Below are positions 9,126 to 17,769 of a stretch of DNA of 64,000 bases, piece after piece. The notes beneath the pieces were generated by a model, which searched no databases, was not told the DNA's origin, and was given only the letters and a program-made list of their open reading frames with translations. Positions within the stretch are counted from its first letter, which is position 1, and the number at the start of each line of letters is the position of its first letter. The position numbers and the translations under genes were made by a program. Origin of the DNA: Actinomycetota bacterium (GTDB lineage Bacteria > Actinomycetota > Actinomycetes > Actinomycetales > Microbacteriaceae); the NCBI GenBank assembly GCA_018268455.1, contig JAFDWM010000292.1:1-64000 (forward strand), written 5' to 3'.

Positions 9126-9230
9126 ATGGAACGCGACCCCGAACTGTTCGACTCCGACGCGCTGCTGCACATCGGCCGCCCCGTCTGGTTCGAGAAGCAC
9201 CCCTCGCAGGCCGAGGGCGAAGACTTCTGA
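9126..9230 (+). CDS. Small acidic protein of 34 residues, unknown function
   Basis: This short frame encodes 34 residues, starting MERDPELFDSD and ending QAEGEDF. AAGGAGA lies 7 nt before the ATG, and a perfect 19-bp hairpin follows 21 nt after the stop, so it looks like a complete transcription unit. It is acidic, lacks Cys and has no membrane segment or signal peptide. No modification enzyme is nearby, so a RiPP precursor is not supported. I do not recognise the family. Confidence 0.55.
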   Translation: MERDPELFDSDALLHIGRPVWFEKHPSQAEGEDF

Positions 9231-9251
9231 GCGACGCCGCCGCGGAACGCA

Positions 9252-9289
9252 GACGCCCCTCCTGACCGACGTCGGTCAGGAGGGGCGTC
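9252..9289. terminator. Hairpin terminator after the small protein gene
   Basis: A perfect 19-bp inverted repeat (arms 9252-9270 and 9271-9289) centred on GACGTC. There is no T-tract. It sits between convergent units (small protein and oxidoreductase), so it may work in both directions. Confidence 0.75.
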
Positions 9290-9346
9290 GGCGTTCTGGG
9301 TCAGGACTCGACGAAGGCCGGGAGGCGGCAGGCCGACCCGTTGCGA

Positions 9347-10303
9347 TCAGCGCGTGACGACGGCCCGGCTCCGCCCCGTGTGCACCCACGCGTCGGCGAT
9401 GCTCTCCAGCGCATACGCGGTGTACCTGACGTCGATCGTGCCGTCGGCGAGATGACTCATCAGACGCGGCAGCTGCGCCATGAGCTGCTCCGTCGACAGG
9501 GATCCGGCGCCGCTTCCGCTGAGCGTGATCCGCCGGCTGCGCAGCAGGCTCGCGGGGACCACGGCGTCCGCACCCGCCATGGAGCCGATCTGCACGTAGG
9601 AGATGGCCGCGTCGTCGTCCTGCAGACCGCGCCGCTCGAGCGCGGAGAACGCGCTCTCGGCGGCCGACCCCCAGACGTAGTCGAGCACCAGCGAGGGCAG
9701 GCCGCGATCGAACGCCGTCCTCAGCGGGTCGGCCTCGCCGGATCCTGCATCGCCGGTGAGCCTGACCGGCTCGGCACCGGCTTCCGCCAACTCCTCGAGC
9801 GTCGCGCGATCACGCCCTGCGGCGATCACTCGCTCCGCCCCCAGGGCACGAGCGGCCTGCACCGCCGCGCGTCCCGCGATGCCGGTGGCGCCGAGCACGG
9901 CGACCGTCCCCAGTGCACCGTTCCGCTCGAGATGCGCCGCGAGCGGCATGAAGCCCGACATCGCCGGGTTCATGCCGGCGGCGATGTGCAGCGGGTCGGC
10001 CTCCGCCGGCAGCGGGATCTCGAACGGCGTGGCGAGCCGCTCGGCCATGGTTCCCCAGGGAGCACGGGCGAATCCGGTGTACACCGGCGTTCCGTCCGGG
10101 CGCTCCGCAACGGCGTCGACACCGAGCCCGACCGGGTACGACCCCGAGCTGCCGTAGTGGCGGCCGGAAGCGATCCCCCGCACCACCTGGTGCATCCCGG
10201 CCGCGATCAGACCGAGCAGCGGCCGGTCGCCGACCGGCGCGGGCTCCGGGAAGTCGACGCACACCGGCAGGGCGTCCGGCGACGTGAGGACTGCTGCGCG
10301 CAT
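9347..10303 (-). CDS. Quinone oxidoreductase/zinc-type alcohol dehydrogenase-like protein
   Basis: This 318-residue medium-chain dehydrogenase/reductase has a GroES-like N-terminal half and a Rossmann NAD(P) site at VAVLGATGIAGRAAVQAARALGAERVIAAGR (about residues 132-162). The catalytic and structural zinc Cys clusters of alcohol dehydrogenases are absent, which points to the zinc-free quinone-oxidoreductase side of the family. The ATG at 10303 was chosen because MRAAVLTSP is a typical family N terminus. It is divergent from the TetR regulator, with two matching operators between them, so this enzyme is probably its target. Confidence 0.85.
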   Translation of the reverse strand: MRAAVLTSPDALPVCVDFPEPAPVGDRPLLGLIAAGMHQVVRGIASGRHYGSSGSYPVGLGVDAVAERPDGTPVYTGFARAPWGTMAERLATPFEIPLPAEADPLHIAAGMNPAMSGFMPLAAHLERNGALGTVAVLGATGIAGRAAVQAARALGAERVIAAGRDRATLEELAEAGAEPVRLTGDAGSGEADPLRTAFDRGLPSLVLDYVWGSAAESAFSALERRGLQDDDAAISYVQIGSMAGADAVVPASLLRSRRITLSGSGAGSLSTEQLMAQLPRLMSHLADGTIDVRYTAYALESIADAWVHTGRSRAVVTR

Positions 10304-10313
10304 GGCACGCTCC

Positions 10314-10326
10314 TTAACTAAGTTCA
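10314..10326. promoter_or_regulatory. Predicted TetR operator, site 1
   Basis: TTAACTAAGTTCA is an imperfect copy of the palindrome TTAAC-N3-GTTAA, close to the start of the oxidoreductase gene. Its centre is 31 bp (about three helical turns) from that of site 2. Confidence 0.6.
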
Positions 10327-10344
10327 ATGGGGTTTCAGGATCCC

Positions 10345-10357
10345 TTAACTTTGTTAA
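10345..10357. promoter_or_regulatory. Predicted TetR operator, site 2
   Basis: TTAACTTTGTTAA is a perfect TTAAC-N3-GTTAA inverted repeat, 10 bp before the TetR start codon. Together with site 1 it fits a regulator repressing both itself and the divergent oxidoreductase. Confidence 0.65.
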
Positions 10358-10367
10358 AGTGTCAAGC

Positions 10368-11003
10368 ATGGCCAAGGGGATCACGCGAGAGCGCATCGTC
10401 ACTGCCGCCCTCGACGTTCTCGACGAGGGCGGAGCAGACGCGGTCACCGTGCGCGCGGTCGCCCAGCGTCTCGATGTCAAGGCACCGGCGCTCTACTGGC
10501 ATGTGCGCGGCAAGCAGGAACTGCTCGACGAGATGGGCACCGAGATCCAGCGGCGTGTGCAGCGAGGACTGGCCCTCGATGCCTCTGGTGACTGGACCGG
10601 CGCCCTCGCGCATTACGCGACCGTGTTGCGGCAGGAGTATCTCCTGCACCGGGACGGCGCGCGCACCTTCAGCGGAACACGACTCACCGATCCCGACGTG
10701 CTCCGCATGCAGGAGCCCTGGATGCAGCGCTGGACGGCGACCGGGGTGAGCATCGCAGACCTGATCACCGCCACCGAACTCATCACCGCCTTCGTCGTCG
10801 GCTTCGTGATCGAGGAGCAGGAGCGCCACCAGTCGGCACAAGCCGATCCCGAGCGCTACTCCCTCGCCGCACGAGATGCGGCGCTGGGCGACGACGCCCC
10901 GCTGGTTCGCGAGGCGGGCCGTCTCCGCGCCCCCGATGACGACGCCTTCGAACGCCAGCTCGCGATCGTGCTGACCGGAGTCACCGCCACATTCGGACAG
11001 TGA
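10368..11003 (+). CDS. TetR/AcrR-family transcriptional regulator
   Basis: This 211-residue regulator starts MAKGITRERIVTAALDVLDE. The HTH spans about residues 24-45 (VTVRAVAQRLDVKAPALYWHVRGK), followed by a ligand-binding domain like the TetR C-terminal class. The in-frame upstream codons were rejected as start because they run through the operator pair and lack family homology. The divergent oxidoreductase is the likely target, so the effector may be a xenobiotic or reactive carbonyl (inference). Confidence 0.92.
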   Translation: MAKGITRERIVTAALDVLDEGGADAVTVRAVAQRLDVKAPALYWHVRGKQELLDEMGTEIQRRVQRGLALDASGDWTGALAHYATVLRQEYLLHRDGARTFSGTRLTDPDVLRMQEPWMQRWTATGVSIADLITATELITAFVVGFVIEEQERHQSAQADPERYSLAARDAALGDDAPLVREAGRLRAPDDDAFERQLAIVLTGVTATFGQ

Positions 11004-11081
11004 GCGCGGACGGCGGAGAATGAGCGTAGATGGCGGCCGGATGGGGCGGTCCGATGCGACGCGACGCCGCCGAGACGGCGA

Positions 11082-11117
11082 AAGGGCCGCGATTCACCCG
11101 GGTGAATCGCGGCCCTT
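11082..11117. terminator. Bidirectional terminator between TetR gene and glyS
   Basis: A perfect 18-bp inverted repeat without loop (arms 11082-11099 and 11100-11117). It is flanked by A residues on the left and T residues on the right, which fits termination of both convergent genes. Confidence 0.8.
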
Positions 11118-11129
11118 CGTCATGCCCGG

Positions 11130-12515
11130 TCAGGCGCCGCGCAGGCGCTCCGAGAGGTAGGCGTCGAGCTCGGCGAGGGGCACGCGCTCCTGTGCCATGG
11201 TGTCGCGGTCGCGCACCGTCACCGCGTCGTCCTCGAGGGAGTCGAAGTCGATCGTGACGCAGAACGGGGTGCCGATCTCGTCCTGGCGGCGGTAGCGGCG
11301 CCCGATCGCACCGGCGTCGTCGAAGTCGATGGCCCAGTGGCCGCGCAGCTTGTCGGCGACCTCGCGGGCCAGCGGCGAGAGGCGCTCGTTGCGGCTGAGC
11401 GGCAGCACCGCGACCTTCACCGGGGCCAGGCGCGGGTCGAGCTTCAGCACCGTGCGCACGTCGGATCCGCCCTTGGCGTTGGGCACCTCCTCCTCGACAT
11501 AGGCGTCGACGAGGAACGCCATCATCGAGCGGGTGAGCCCGAACGAGGGCTCGATCACGTACGGGATGTACTTCTCGCCCGAGGCCTGATCGAAGTAGGT
11601 GAGCGAGGATCCGGACGCCTCGCTGTGGCTGGACAGGTCGTAGTCGGTGCGGTTGGCGACGCCCATCAGCTCGCCCCACTCCTTGCCCGCGAAGCCGAAG
11701 CGGTACTCGACGTCGATGGTGCCGGCGGAGTAGTGCGCACGGTCTTCCTTCGGCACGTCGAACTGACGCATGTTCTCCGGGTCGATCCCGAGATCGATGA
11801 ACCAGTTCCAGCACTCCTGCACCCAGTGCTCGAACCACTCCTGCGCCTCGGCGGGCGGCACGAAGTACTCGATCTCCATCTGCTCGAACTCGCGCGTGCG
11901 GAAGATGAAGTTGCCGGGGGTGATCTCGTTGCGGAACGCCTTGCCGACCTGGCCGATGCCGAACGGCGGCTTCTTGCGCGAAGCGGTGAGCACGTTCGAG
12001 AAGTTCACGAAGATGCCCTGCGCGGTCTCCGGGCGCAGGAAGTGCAGGCCCGACTCATCGTCGACGACGCCGAGGTACGTCTTCACGAGGCCCGAGAACG
12101 CCTTCGGCTCGGTGTACTGGCCCTTGGTGCCGCAGTTCGGGCAGGGCACGTCAGCGAGGCCGTTCTCGGCCGGGCGACCCTTGCGCGCCTCGAAGTCCTC
12201 GACGAGGTTGTCGGCGCGGAAGCGCTTGTGGCACTGCAGGCACTCGACGAGCGGATCCGTGAAGGTCGCGACGTGCCCGGACGCCTCCCACACGCGCTTG
12301 GGCAGGATGACCGAGGAGTCGAGGCCGACCATGTCGCCGCGGCCGCGCACGAACGTCTGCCACCACTGCCGCCGGATGTTCTCCTTGAGCTCGGTGCCGA
12401 GGGGGCCGTAGTCCCAGGCCGAGCGGGATCCGCCATAGATCTCACCCGCTTGGAACACGAACCCGCGGTGGCGGGCGAGGGCGATGACCTTGTCAAGACG
12501 GGACTGTTCGGCCAC
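11130..12515 (-). CDS. glyS: Glycine--tRNA ligase (class II, dimeric type)
   Basis: This 461-residue single-chain GlyRS charges tRNA-Gly. Class II motifs are seen in [17 protein letters not shown] (motif 1 area), [24 protein letters not shown] (motif 2) and the C-terminal anticodon-binding domain ([10 protein letters not shown] onward). A zinc-finger-like insertion carries CLQCHKRF and CPNCGTKG. The GTG at 12515 ([19 protein letters not shown]) is preferred to upstream ATGs: GGAG lies 5 nt before it and homologues start here. Confidence 0.96.
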   Translation of the reverse strand: MAEQSRLDKVIALARHRGFVFQAGEIYGGSRSAWDYGPLGTELKENIRRQWWQTFVRGRGDMVGLDSSVILPKRVWEASGHVATFTDPLVECLQCHKRFRADNLVEDFEARKGRPAENGLADVPCPNCGTKGQYTEPKAFSGLVKTYLGVVDDESGLHFLRPETAQGIFVNFSNVLTASRKKPPFGIGQVGKAFRNEITPGNFIFRTREFEQMEIEYFVPPAEAQEWFEHWVQECWNWFIDLGIDPENMRQFDVPKEDRAHYSAGTIDVEYRFGFAGKEWGELMGVANRTDYDLSSHSEASGSSLTYFDQASGEKYIPYVIEPSFGLTRSMMAFLVDAYVEEEVPNAKGGSDVRTVLKLDPRLAPVKVAVLPLSRNERLSPLAREVADKLRGHWAIDFDDAGAIGRRYRRQDEIGTPFCVTIDFDSLEDDAVTVRDRDTMAQERVPLAELDAYLSERLRGA

Positions 12516-12655
12516 GGTGGCTCCAATGGTCGCGATGAAGCGGGAAATGCGCACGAAGAGGCGCGACTCAATCCTATCGGCGTGGCGACGCGCGCTTCAT
12601 CGGGGCGGCAATCCTACGGCCGCATCCGCCCGATCCTCGGGTGGAGCGGACCGGA

Positions 12656-13084
12656 TCAGGACCTATCGCGGCCCGGCATGCGCGACGGGATCCCCATCCC
12701 CTCTGCCGCGTCGGCGAGACGATCGTCATAGGTCCACAGTTCCTGCGCGCCGATGGCCGCCGCGGTCGCGAGGTGAATCGCGTCGAGCGAGCGAAGCACC
12801 GGCGGGCCGATGATGCGAGCACTCTCCACGATCGGAGGGGCGAGGGGAGCGATGGCGAGGTCGCCGAGTGCCGCGAGTTCGGCACCCTTGAGCGAGGCCA
12901 GCGACTCGTCTTCGATGCGGCGACGGGCGCCGCGGGCGAGCTCGACGACCGTAAGGGCGGAGGTGACGAAACGATCGCCTCTCTCGATGGCCTCGGTGAA
13001 CGCGTCTCGCAGCACCAACGACTCGTCCTCGCGGAACGCGCGCTTGATCGCGGCGCTGGTGTCGAGATACAGCAGCGCACTCAC
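12656..13084 (-). CDS. vapC: VapC-type PIN-domain toxin
   Basis: This 142-residue PIN ribonuclease has the acidic active site in place: D8 (YLDTSA), E48 (VVELARG), D101 (SLDAIHLATA) and D120/D121 (TYDDRL). It probably cleaves RNA when freed from its antitoxin. The GTG start overlaps the antitoxin stop by 4 nt, so the genes are translationally coupled. It ends 140 bp from glyS on the same strand. Its target RNA cannot be inferred. Confidence 0.92.
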   Translation of the reverse strand: MSALLYLDTSAAIKRAFREDESLVLRDAFTEAIERGDRFVTSALTVVELARGARRRIEDESLASLKGAELAALGDLAIAPLAPPIVESARIIGPPVLRSLDAIHLATAAAIGAQELWTYDDRLADAAEGMGIPSRMPGRDRS

Positions 13085-13338
13085 ACGCGGTCCTCGCGAT
13101 CGAGCAGATCCATGGTGGTCATCCCGGCGGGCAGGGTGAGCGTCGGAGTGACGGGCCGATACGGCCGACTCGGCGGATCCACCCAGTCGGGAAGAGATGC
13201 CGGCCTCGAGGAGCCGGCAAGTCCGAGGGGTTCGTCCACCGCGCGGCGCAGGATCTCCTGCTGACTGAGCCCGGTCCGCTCGGACTCAGCCTTCAGCGCC
13301 GCCGCCGCTTCGGGACGCAGCCTCAGATTCATCGCCAT
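13081..13338 (-). CDS. vapB: VapB-type antitoxin (ribbon-helix-helix)
   Basis: This 85-residue protein has an N-terminal ribbon-helix-helix segment (MNLRLRPEAAAALKAESERT, then GLSQQEILRRAV) and a Pro-rich C-terminal tail that probably wraps around VapC. Starts at 13338 (MAMNLR) or 13332 (MNLR) are both possible. Two GGTACC-centred palindromes lie just upstream, as expected for autoregulation by the VapBC complex. Confidence 0.85.
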   Translation of the reverse strand: MAMNLRLRPEAAAALKAESERTGLSQQEILRRAVDEPLGLAGSSRPASLPDWVDPPSRPYRPVTPTLTLPAGMTTMDLLDREDRV

Positions 13339-13343
13339 GCGCA

Positions 13344-13375
13344 ATGGTACCGCTTCTCGATTCAAGTGGTACCAC
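13344..13375. promoter_or_regulatory. Predicted vapBC autoregulatory operator
   Basis: ATGGTACC (13344-13351) and the perfect palindrome GTGGTACCAC (13366-13375) place two GGTACC cores exactly 22 bp apart, two helical turns, just ahead of vapB. GGTACC is otherwise scarce in this window, unlike GGATCC. This fits cooperative binding of a VapB dimer pair. Confidence 0.6.
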
Positions 13376-13492
13376 ATCGGCCGCCCTACACCGCGATCGG
13401 CGCCCTCGCACCCCCGTCGGGGCCCGCTCCGCTGCGCTCGCATCGCGCACTCCGGATATGACAGGCGCAACCAGGAGGGATACCGTCGAGGG

Positions 13493-14962
13493 ATGAGCAC
13501 TGCGCAGGACACCTCGAAGCACCGCGAGCACGACACCCGGTTCTTCGGGCAGCCGTGGGCGCTCGCCCACCTGTTCGGGGTGGAGATGTGGGAGCGGTTC
13601 AGCTTCTACGGCATGCAGGGGATCCTGCTCATCTACCTGTACTACTCCGTCACCGACGGCGGGCTCGGGCTCGACAAGGGCATCGCCGGCGGGATCGTCG
13701 GCGCCTATGGCGGGTCCGTCTACCTGGCCACGATCCTCGGTGCGTGGGTGGCGGACCGGATCCTCGGATCCGAGCGCACGCTGTTCTTCAGCGCCATCGT
13801 GATCATGGCGGGGCACCTCGCCCTGGCGCTGCTTCCGGGCGTCGTCGGCGTCGGCGTCGGCCTGGTGCTCGTCGCCGTCGGATCCGGCGGGCTCAAGGCG
13901 AACGCCACCTCCGTCGTCGGCACGCTCTACACCGCCGAGGACCCGCGGCGCGACGCCGGCTTCTCGCTGTTCTACCTGGGCATCAACCTCGGCGGCTTCT
14001 TCGGACCGATCCTCACGGGTCTGCTGCAGTCGACACTGGGCTTCCACTTCGGCTTCGGGCTGGCCGCGGTCGGCATGGCGGCGGGCCTCGTGCAGTACTC
14101 GTTCGGGCGCCGCGCGCTTCCCGCCGCGGCGAGCCGAGTGGCCAACCCCCTGCCGCGCAACCGGTACGCGACGGCCGTGGTCATCGCGATCGTCGGGATC
14201 CTGATCGTCGTCGCGCTCGTGCTGACCGGCGTCATCCGCGCGGACAACCTGTCGACCATCGTGATCATCGCGGCCACCGTCGCCGCGATCGCCTACTTCG
14301 CGGTGATCCTCACGAGCCGTCGCATCGACGCGACCGAGCGCTCCCGGGTGTGGGGATTCCTGCCGCTGTTCATCACGAGCGTGGCGTTCTGGTCGCTGTA
14401 CCAGCAGCAGTTCACGGTGTTGACGGTGTACTCCGACGAGCGGCTGAACCGCAGCCTGTTCGGCTGGGAGATGCCGGTGTCATGGGTGCAGTCGATCAAC
14501 CCGATCTTCATCATCGTGCTGTCGGGCGTCTTCGCCGCGATCTGGACGAAGCTCGGCACCCGCCAGCCGTCGACACCGGTGAAGTTCGCGCTGGGTGCGA
14601 TCGTCATGGGTGCGGCGTTCCTGCTGTTCCTCCCGTTCGCGAACGGCCCGGCGAACTCGACGCCGCTGCTCGCGATCATCGGGATCCTGCTCGTCTTCAC
14701 GATCGCCGAGCTGCTGCTCTCCCCGATCGGCCTGTCGGCGGCGACCAAGCTCGCGCCGACGGCGTTCCACACGCAGATGGTGGCGCTGTTCTTCCTGTCG
14801 GTGTCGCTCGGCACCGCGATCTCGGGCTGGCTGGTGCAGTTCTACGACCCGCACAACGAGGTGCCGTACTTCTCGATCCTCGGCGGGATCGCGATCATCG
14901 TCGGCATCGGCCTGGCGATCTCGACGCGCCCCGTGCTCGCACTGATGAAGGGCGTGCGCTGA
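13493..14962 (+). CDS. POT-family proton-dependent oligopeptide transporter
   Basis: This 489-residue membrane protein imports di- and tripeptides with protons. The POT signature is seen in GVEMWERFSFYGMQGILLIYLYYS (about residues 24-47) and FYLGINLGGFFGPILTG (about 160-176). About 14 hydrophobic segments follow, as usual for bacterial POT carriers. The ATG at 13493 has TACCGT exactly 6 nt before it, so the mRNA may be leaderless; AGGAGG lies 12 nt upstream as an alternative. It is divergent from vapBC. Confidence 0.95.
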   Translation: MSTAQDTSKHREHDTRFFGQPWALAHLFGVEMWERFSFYGMQGILLIYLYYSVTDGGLGLDKGIAGGIVGAYGGSVYLATILGAWVADRILGSERTLFFSAIVIMAGHLALALLPGVVGVGVGLVLVAVGSGGLKANATSVVGTLYTAEDPRRDAGFSLFYLGINLGGFFGPILTGLLQSTLGFHFGFGLAAVGMAAGLVQYSFGRRALPAAASRVANPLPRNRYATAVVIAIVGILIVVALVLTGVIRADNLSTIVIIAATVAAIAYFAVILTSRRIDATERSRVWGFLPLFITSVAFWSLYQQQFTVLTVYSDERLNRSLFGWEMPVSWVQSINPIFIIVLSGVFAAIWTKLGTRQPSTPVKFALGAIVMGAAFLLFLPFANGPANSTPLLAIIGILLVFTIAELLLSPIGLSAATKLAPTAFHTQMVALFFLSVSLGTAISGWLVQFYDPHNEVPYFSILGGIAIIVGIGLAISTRPVLALMKGVR

Positions 14963-14965
14963 CGC

Positions 14966-15358
14966 TCAGCGCGTGATGGTGCGGCCGTCCGGGTCGCCGG
15001 GACCGTGCGGGCGCAGCCGTGCGGGAAGCGGCCAGGCCACGGTGTAGCGCTGGGTCGGCGGACGCTGCATGTCGCCGAAGTCGTCGATCTTGACCGTGAT
15101 CCGGCCCTCGCCCTCGGGGACGACCTCCACGATCTGCACCCGCAACGGCCCGTCGGTCTCACCCTCCAGGACCCACGGATCCGCGAGCCATCGGATCCCG
15201 TGCTCCTCGAGCGCAGCCTCGGCGTCCAGCCAGTCGATCTCGCCGGTGAGCTCGCGCCCGAGCACGTCGACGGCGAGCCAGTCGGCGCCCTCGGGGCGGA
15301 TCCAGCCCAGGAGCTCGCCGTCCTCGCGGCGATGCGGGGTCCAGTCTGCGGGGATCAT
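14966..15358 (-). CDS. Conserved-looking hypothetical protein, 130 residues
   Basis: I do not recognise a family. The protein is soluble and acidic, rich in Trp (DWTPH, EIDWLD, GIRWLADPWVLEG), without Cys, signal peptide or membrane segment. TAGGCT lies at 15365-15370, exactly 6 nt before the ATG, a strong leaderless-promoter match that supports the gene. It is convergent with the peptide transporter, with only 3 bp between the stops. Confidence 0.75.
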   Translation of the reverse strand: MIPADWTPHRREDGELLGWIRPEGADWLAVDVLGRELTGEIDWLDAEAALEEHGIRWLADPWVLEGETDGPLRVQIVEVVPEGEGRITVKIDDFGDMQRPPTQRYTVAWPLPARLRPHGPGDPDGRTITR

Positions 15359-15556
15359 GGGGCGAGCCTAGCCGGGGCTGGAATGCGATGGCCCGGCTTC
15401 CCGGGAGATGGCGAACGTCGCAGCTCTTGGTTCCCGGACCCGCGAGATCCATCTCCACGCCACCGGATCCTGCCCGGTGCACCGCTTATCCGCGCGGACA
15501 ACCGGTGCACTCGGCAGCTTCCGGTGCGCTCCTCGCGGGCACGGTCCCCGCACACG

Positions 15557-15588
15557 CGAACGCCCGCCCCGCTCGGGACGGGCGTTCG
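15557..15588 (-). terminator. Terminator after the M13 peptidase gene
   Basis: Inverted repeat with 15-bp arms (15557-15571 and 15574-15588), one mismatch and a 2-nt loop, CGAACGCCCG to CGGGCGTTCG, downstream of the peptidase stop. The rest of 15359-15610 holds only a small palindrome around 15477-15512 and the promoter of the 130-residue gene. Confidence 0.7.
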
Positions 15589-15610
15589 ACGACGGATCCG
15601 CGTCAGGCGC

Positions 15611-17578
15611 TCACCAGATCGTGACGCGCTCCTCGGGGGCCAGCCACAGCTTGTCCGTCGCGGTCACGTCGAACGCCTCGTAGAACGCGTCGATGTTGCG
15701 CAGGATCTGGTTGCAGCGGAACTCGTTCGGCGAGTGCGGGTCGATCGTGAGCAGGCGGATCGTCTCGGCCTCGCGGCTCTTCTGCTGCCACACCTGGCCC
15801 CAGCTCAGCAGCAGGCGCTGCACGCCGGTGTAGCCGTCGATGACCGGGGCCTCGGCGCCGCCGAGCGCGATCTCGTACGCCTTCAGCGCGATGCCGAGGC
15901 CACCGAGGTCGCCGATGTTCTCGCCGATCGTGAGGGCGCCGTTGACGTGGTTCTCCGGGGCGAGCCCCTCGGGCACGAGCGCGTCGTACTGCGCGATGAG
16001 CGAGGCCGTGCGCTGCTCGAACGCGGCGCGGTCGTCGTCGGTCCACCAGTCCTGCAGCTTGCCGTCACCGTCGTAGCGGCTGCCCTGGTCGTCGAAGCCG
16101 TGGCCGATCTCGTGGCCGATGACGGATCCGATCCCGCCGTAGTTCGCCGCGGCATCACGCGCGGCGTCGAAGAACGGGTACTGCAGGATGGCCGCCGGGA
16201 AAACGATTTAGTTCATCAGCGGGTTGTAGTAGGCGTTGACCATCTGCGGCGGCATGAACCACTCGTCACGGTCGATCGGCTTGCCGACCTTGCCGAGCTG
16301 GCGGTCGTGCTCGAACACGGCGGCGCGGCCGGCGTTGCCGAGCAGGTCGCCCGCCTCGATGGCGACGGCGGAGTAGTCGCGCCAGGTCTTCGGGTGGCCG
16401 ATCTTGGGCGTGAAGGTGTCGAGCTTGGCCAGCGCCTTCTCGCGCGTGGCCGGACTCATCCACTCCAGCGTCGTGATCGACTGCCGGTACGCCTCGAGCA
16501 GGTTGCCGATCAACTCGTCCATGGCGGCCTTCGCCGATGCCGGGTAGTGCCGTTCGACGTACACCTTGCCGACGGCGTCGCCGAGGGAGCCCTCGACGAG
16601 CGAGACACCGCGCTTCCAGCGCTCGCGGATCGTGGGCACGCCGGTGAGCTCGGTGCCGTAGAAGGAGAAGTTCTCCTGCACGATGTCGTCGGTGAGGTAG
16701 GCGGCCAGGCCGTGCACGACCTTGGCGCGCAGCCATGCCTTCCAGTCGTCGAGGCGCTCGGCCGTGAGCAGGGATCCGAGGCCCGTGAAGAAGCTCGGCT
16801 GGTAGGCGACGATCTCGGCGAAGGCCGCGGATCCGGCCGGTCCCGCGACGGCGTCACGCCAGGAGGTCAGGTCGACGCCCGCGAGCTGCTGGAACTCGTC
16901 CCAGGTCTTCAGGTTGTAGGTCTTCACGGCGTCGCGGCTGGCGACGTTGTCCCAGTGGTGGCCGGCGATCTCGTACTCGAGGCCGAACGCGCGCTCGGCC
17001 TGGCCTGCGGCGTCGGCGACGCCCGCGAGCGTGAGGATCCGCTCCAGGTGCGCGCGGTAAGCGGTGCGGGTCTCGGCGAAGTTGTCGAGGCGGTAGTAGC
17101 TCTCGTCGGGGAGGGACAGACCCGCCTGCACGGCGAACGGCACGTAGCGCTCGGGGTTTCCCGGATCCGGCTCGACGAACACGCCGATGAGTGCAGCGAT
17201 GCCCTGGCGGTCGAAGGATCCGGCGGTCGCCAGGAACTCGTCGACGGTGCCGATCGCGTCGACGGCCGCCAGCGGCTCGGCCAGCGGGCCGGTGCCGAGC
17301 GCCTCGATGCGCTCGGTGTCCATGAAGCTCGCGAACAGGTCGCCGATCTTGCGGGCCTCGGTGCCCTGCTCGGCCGTCTGCGACTCCTCGATGATCGCGC
17401 GCACGTCCTTCTCGGCCTGGTCTGCCAGGAGGTGGAAGGATCCCCAGCGCGCCTTGTCGGCGGGGATCTCGGTGGTCTCGAGGAACGTGTGGTTCACGTG
17501 CCGGTAGAGGTCGTCCTGGGGGCGGATCGCGGGGTCGAAGTCGCCGATGGCGAGCCCGGAAGGGAGAACGTCGGTCAT
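15611..17578 (-). pseudogene. M13-family zinc metallopeptidase, interrupted by an in-frame TAA
   Basis: The full frame encodes 655 residues with the layout of an M13 (neprilysin/PepO-like) endopeptidase. It is broken by one TAA at codon 457 (16208-16210), in NPLMN-stop-IVFPAAILQ, where the family has a Glu. Upstream and downstream parts are in the same frame, so this is a nonsense change, not a frameshift. Everything catalytic lies after the stop: HEIGH (16100-16114) and the third zinc ligand in GENIGDLGG. A terminated 456-residue product would be inactive. TAGGCT lies 7 nt before the ATG at 17578. A sequencing error or readthrough is possible; the neighbouring codon GTT is also rare here. 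Confidence 0.85.
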
Positions 17579-17723
17579 GACGCCCAGCCTATGCGGCGGC
17601 CCCGACGCGGGGAGCGCGGATCCGTCCTGCGCCGTTCGCTGGTCGCGGACGGGCGCGGCTCGCCGTGGGCACTGCAGCCGCAACGCCGCGCCCACCTCGC
17701 TCGACGGCATGGCGCAACGACCA

Positions 17724-17760
17724 CAGAGGGTCCTGCGGCGAGATGCCGCAGGACCCTCTG
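17724..17760 (-). terminator. Terminator of the surface-protein gene
   Basis: Perfect 16-bp stem (17724-17739 with 17745-17760) around the 5-nt loop GAGAT, 10 bp beyond the stop codon of the surface-protein gene. Confidence 0.85.
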
Positions 17761-17769
17761 ATCAGGCGA

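Noticed and set aside
9126..9230. RiPP precursor peptide
   Set aside because: No Cys, no double-Gly leader end and no modification or export gene nearby.
16196..16210. LacI-type operator inside the M13 gene (CTAAATCGTTTT, 11 of 12 like 2642-2653)
   Set aside because: It lies inside a coding frame far from any promoter; the match is probably chance around the mutated codons.
16208..16210. Programmed recoding (selenocysteine, pyrrolysine or stop readthrough) at the TAA
   Set aside because: TAA is not the codon for either recoded residue, no stem-loop follows, and the family residue is Glu. A nonsense mutation or error is simpler.
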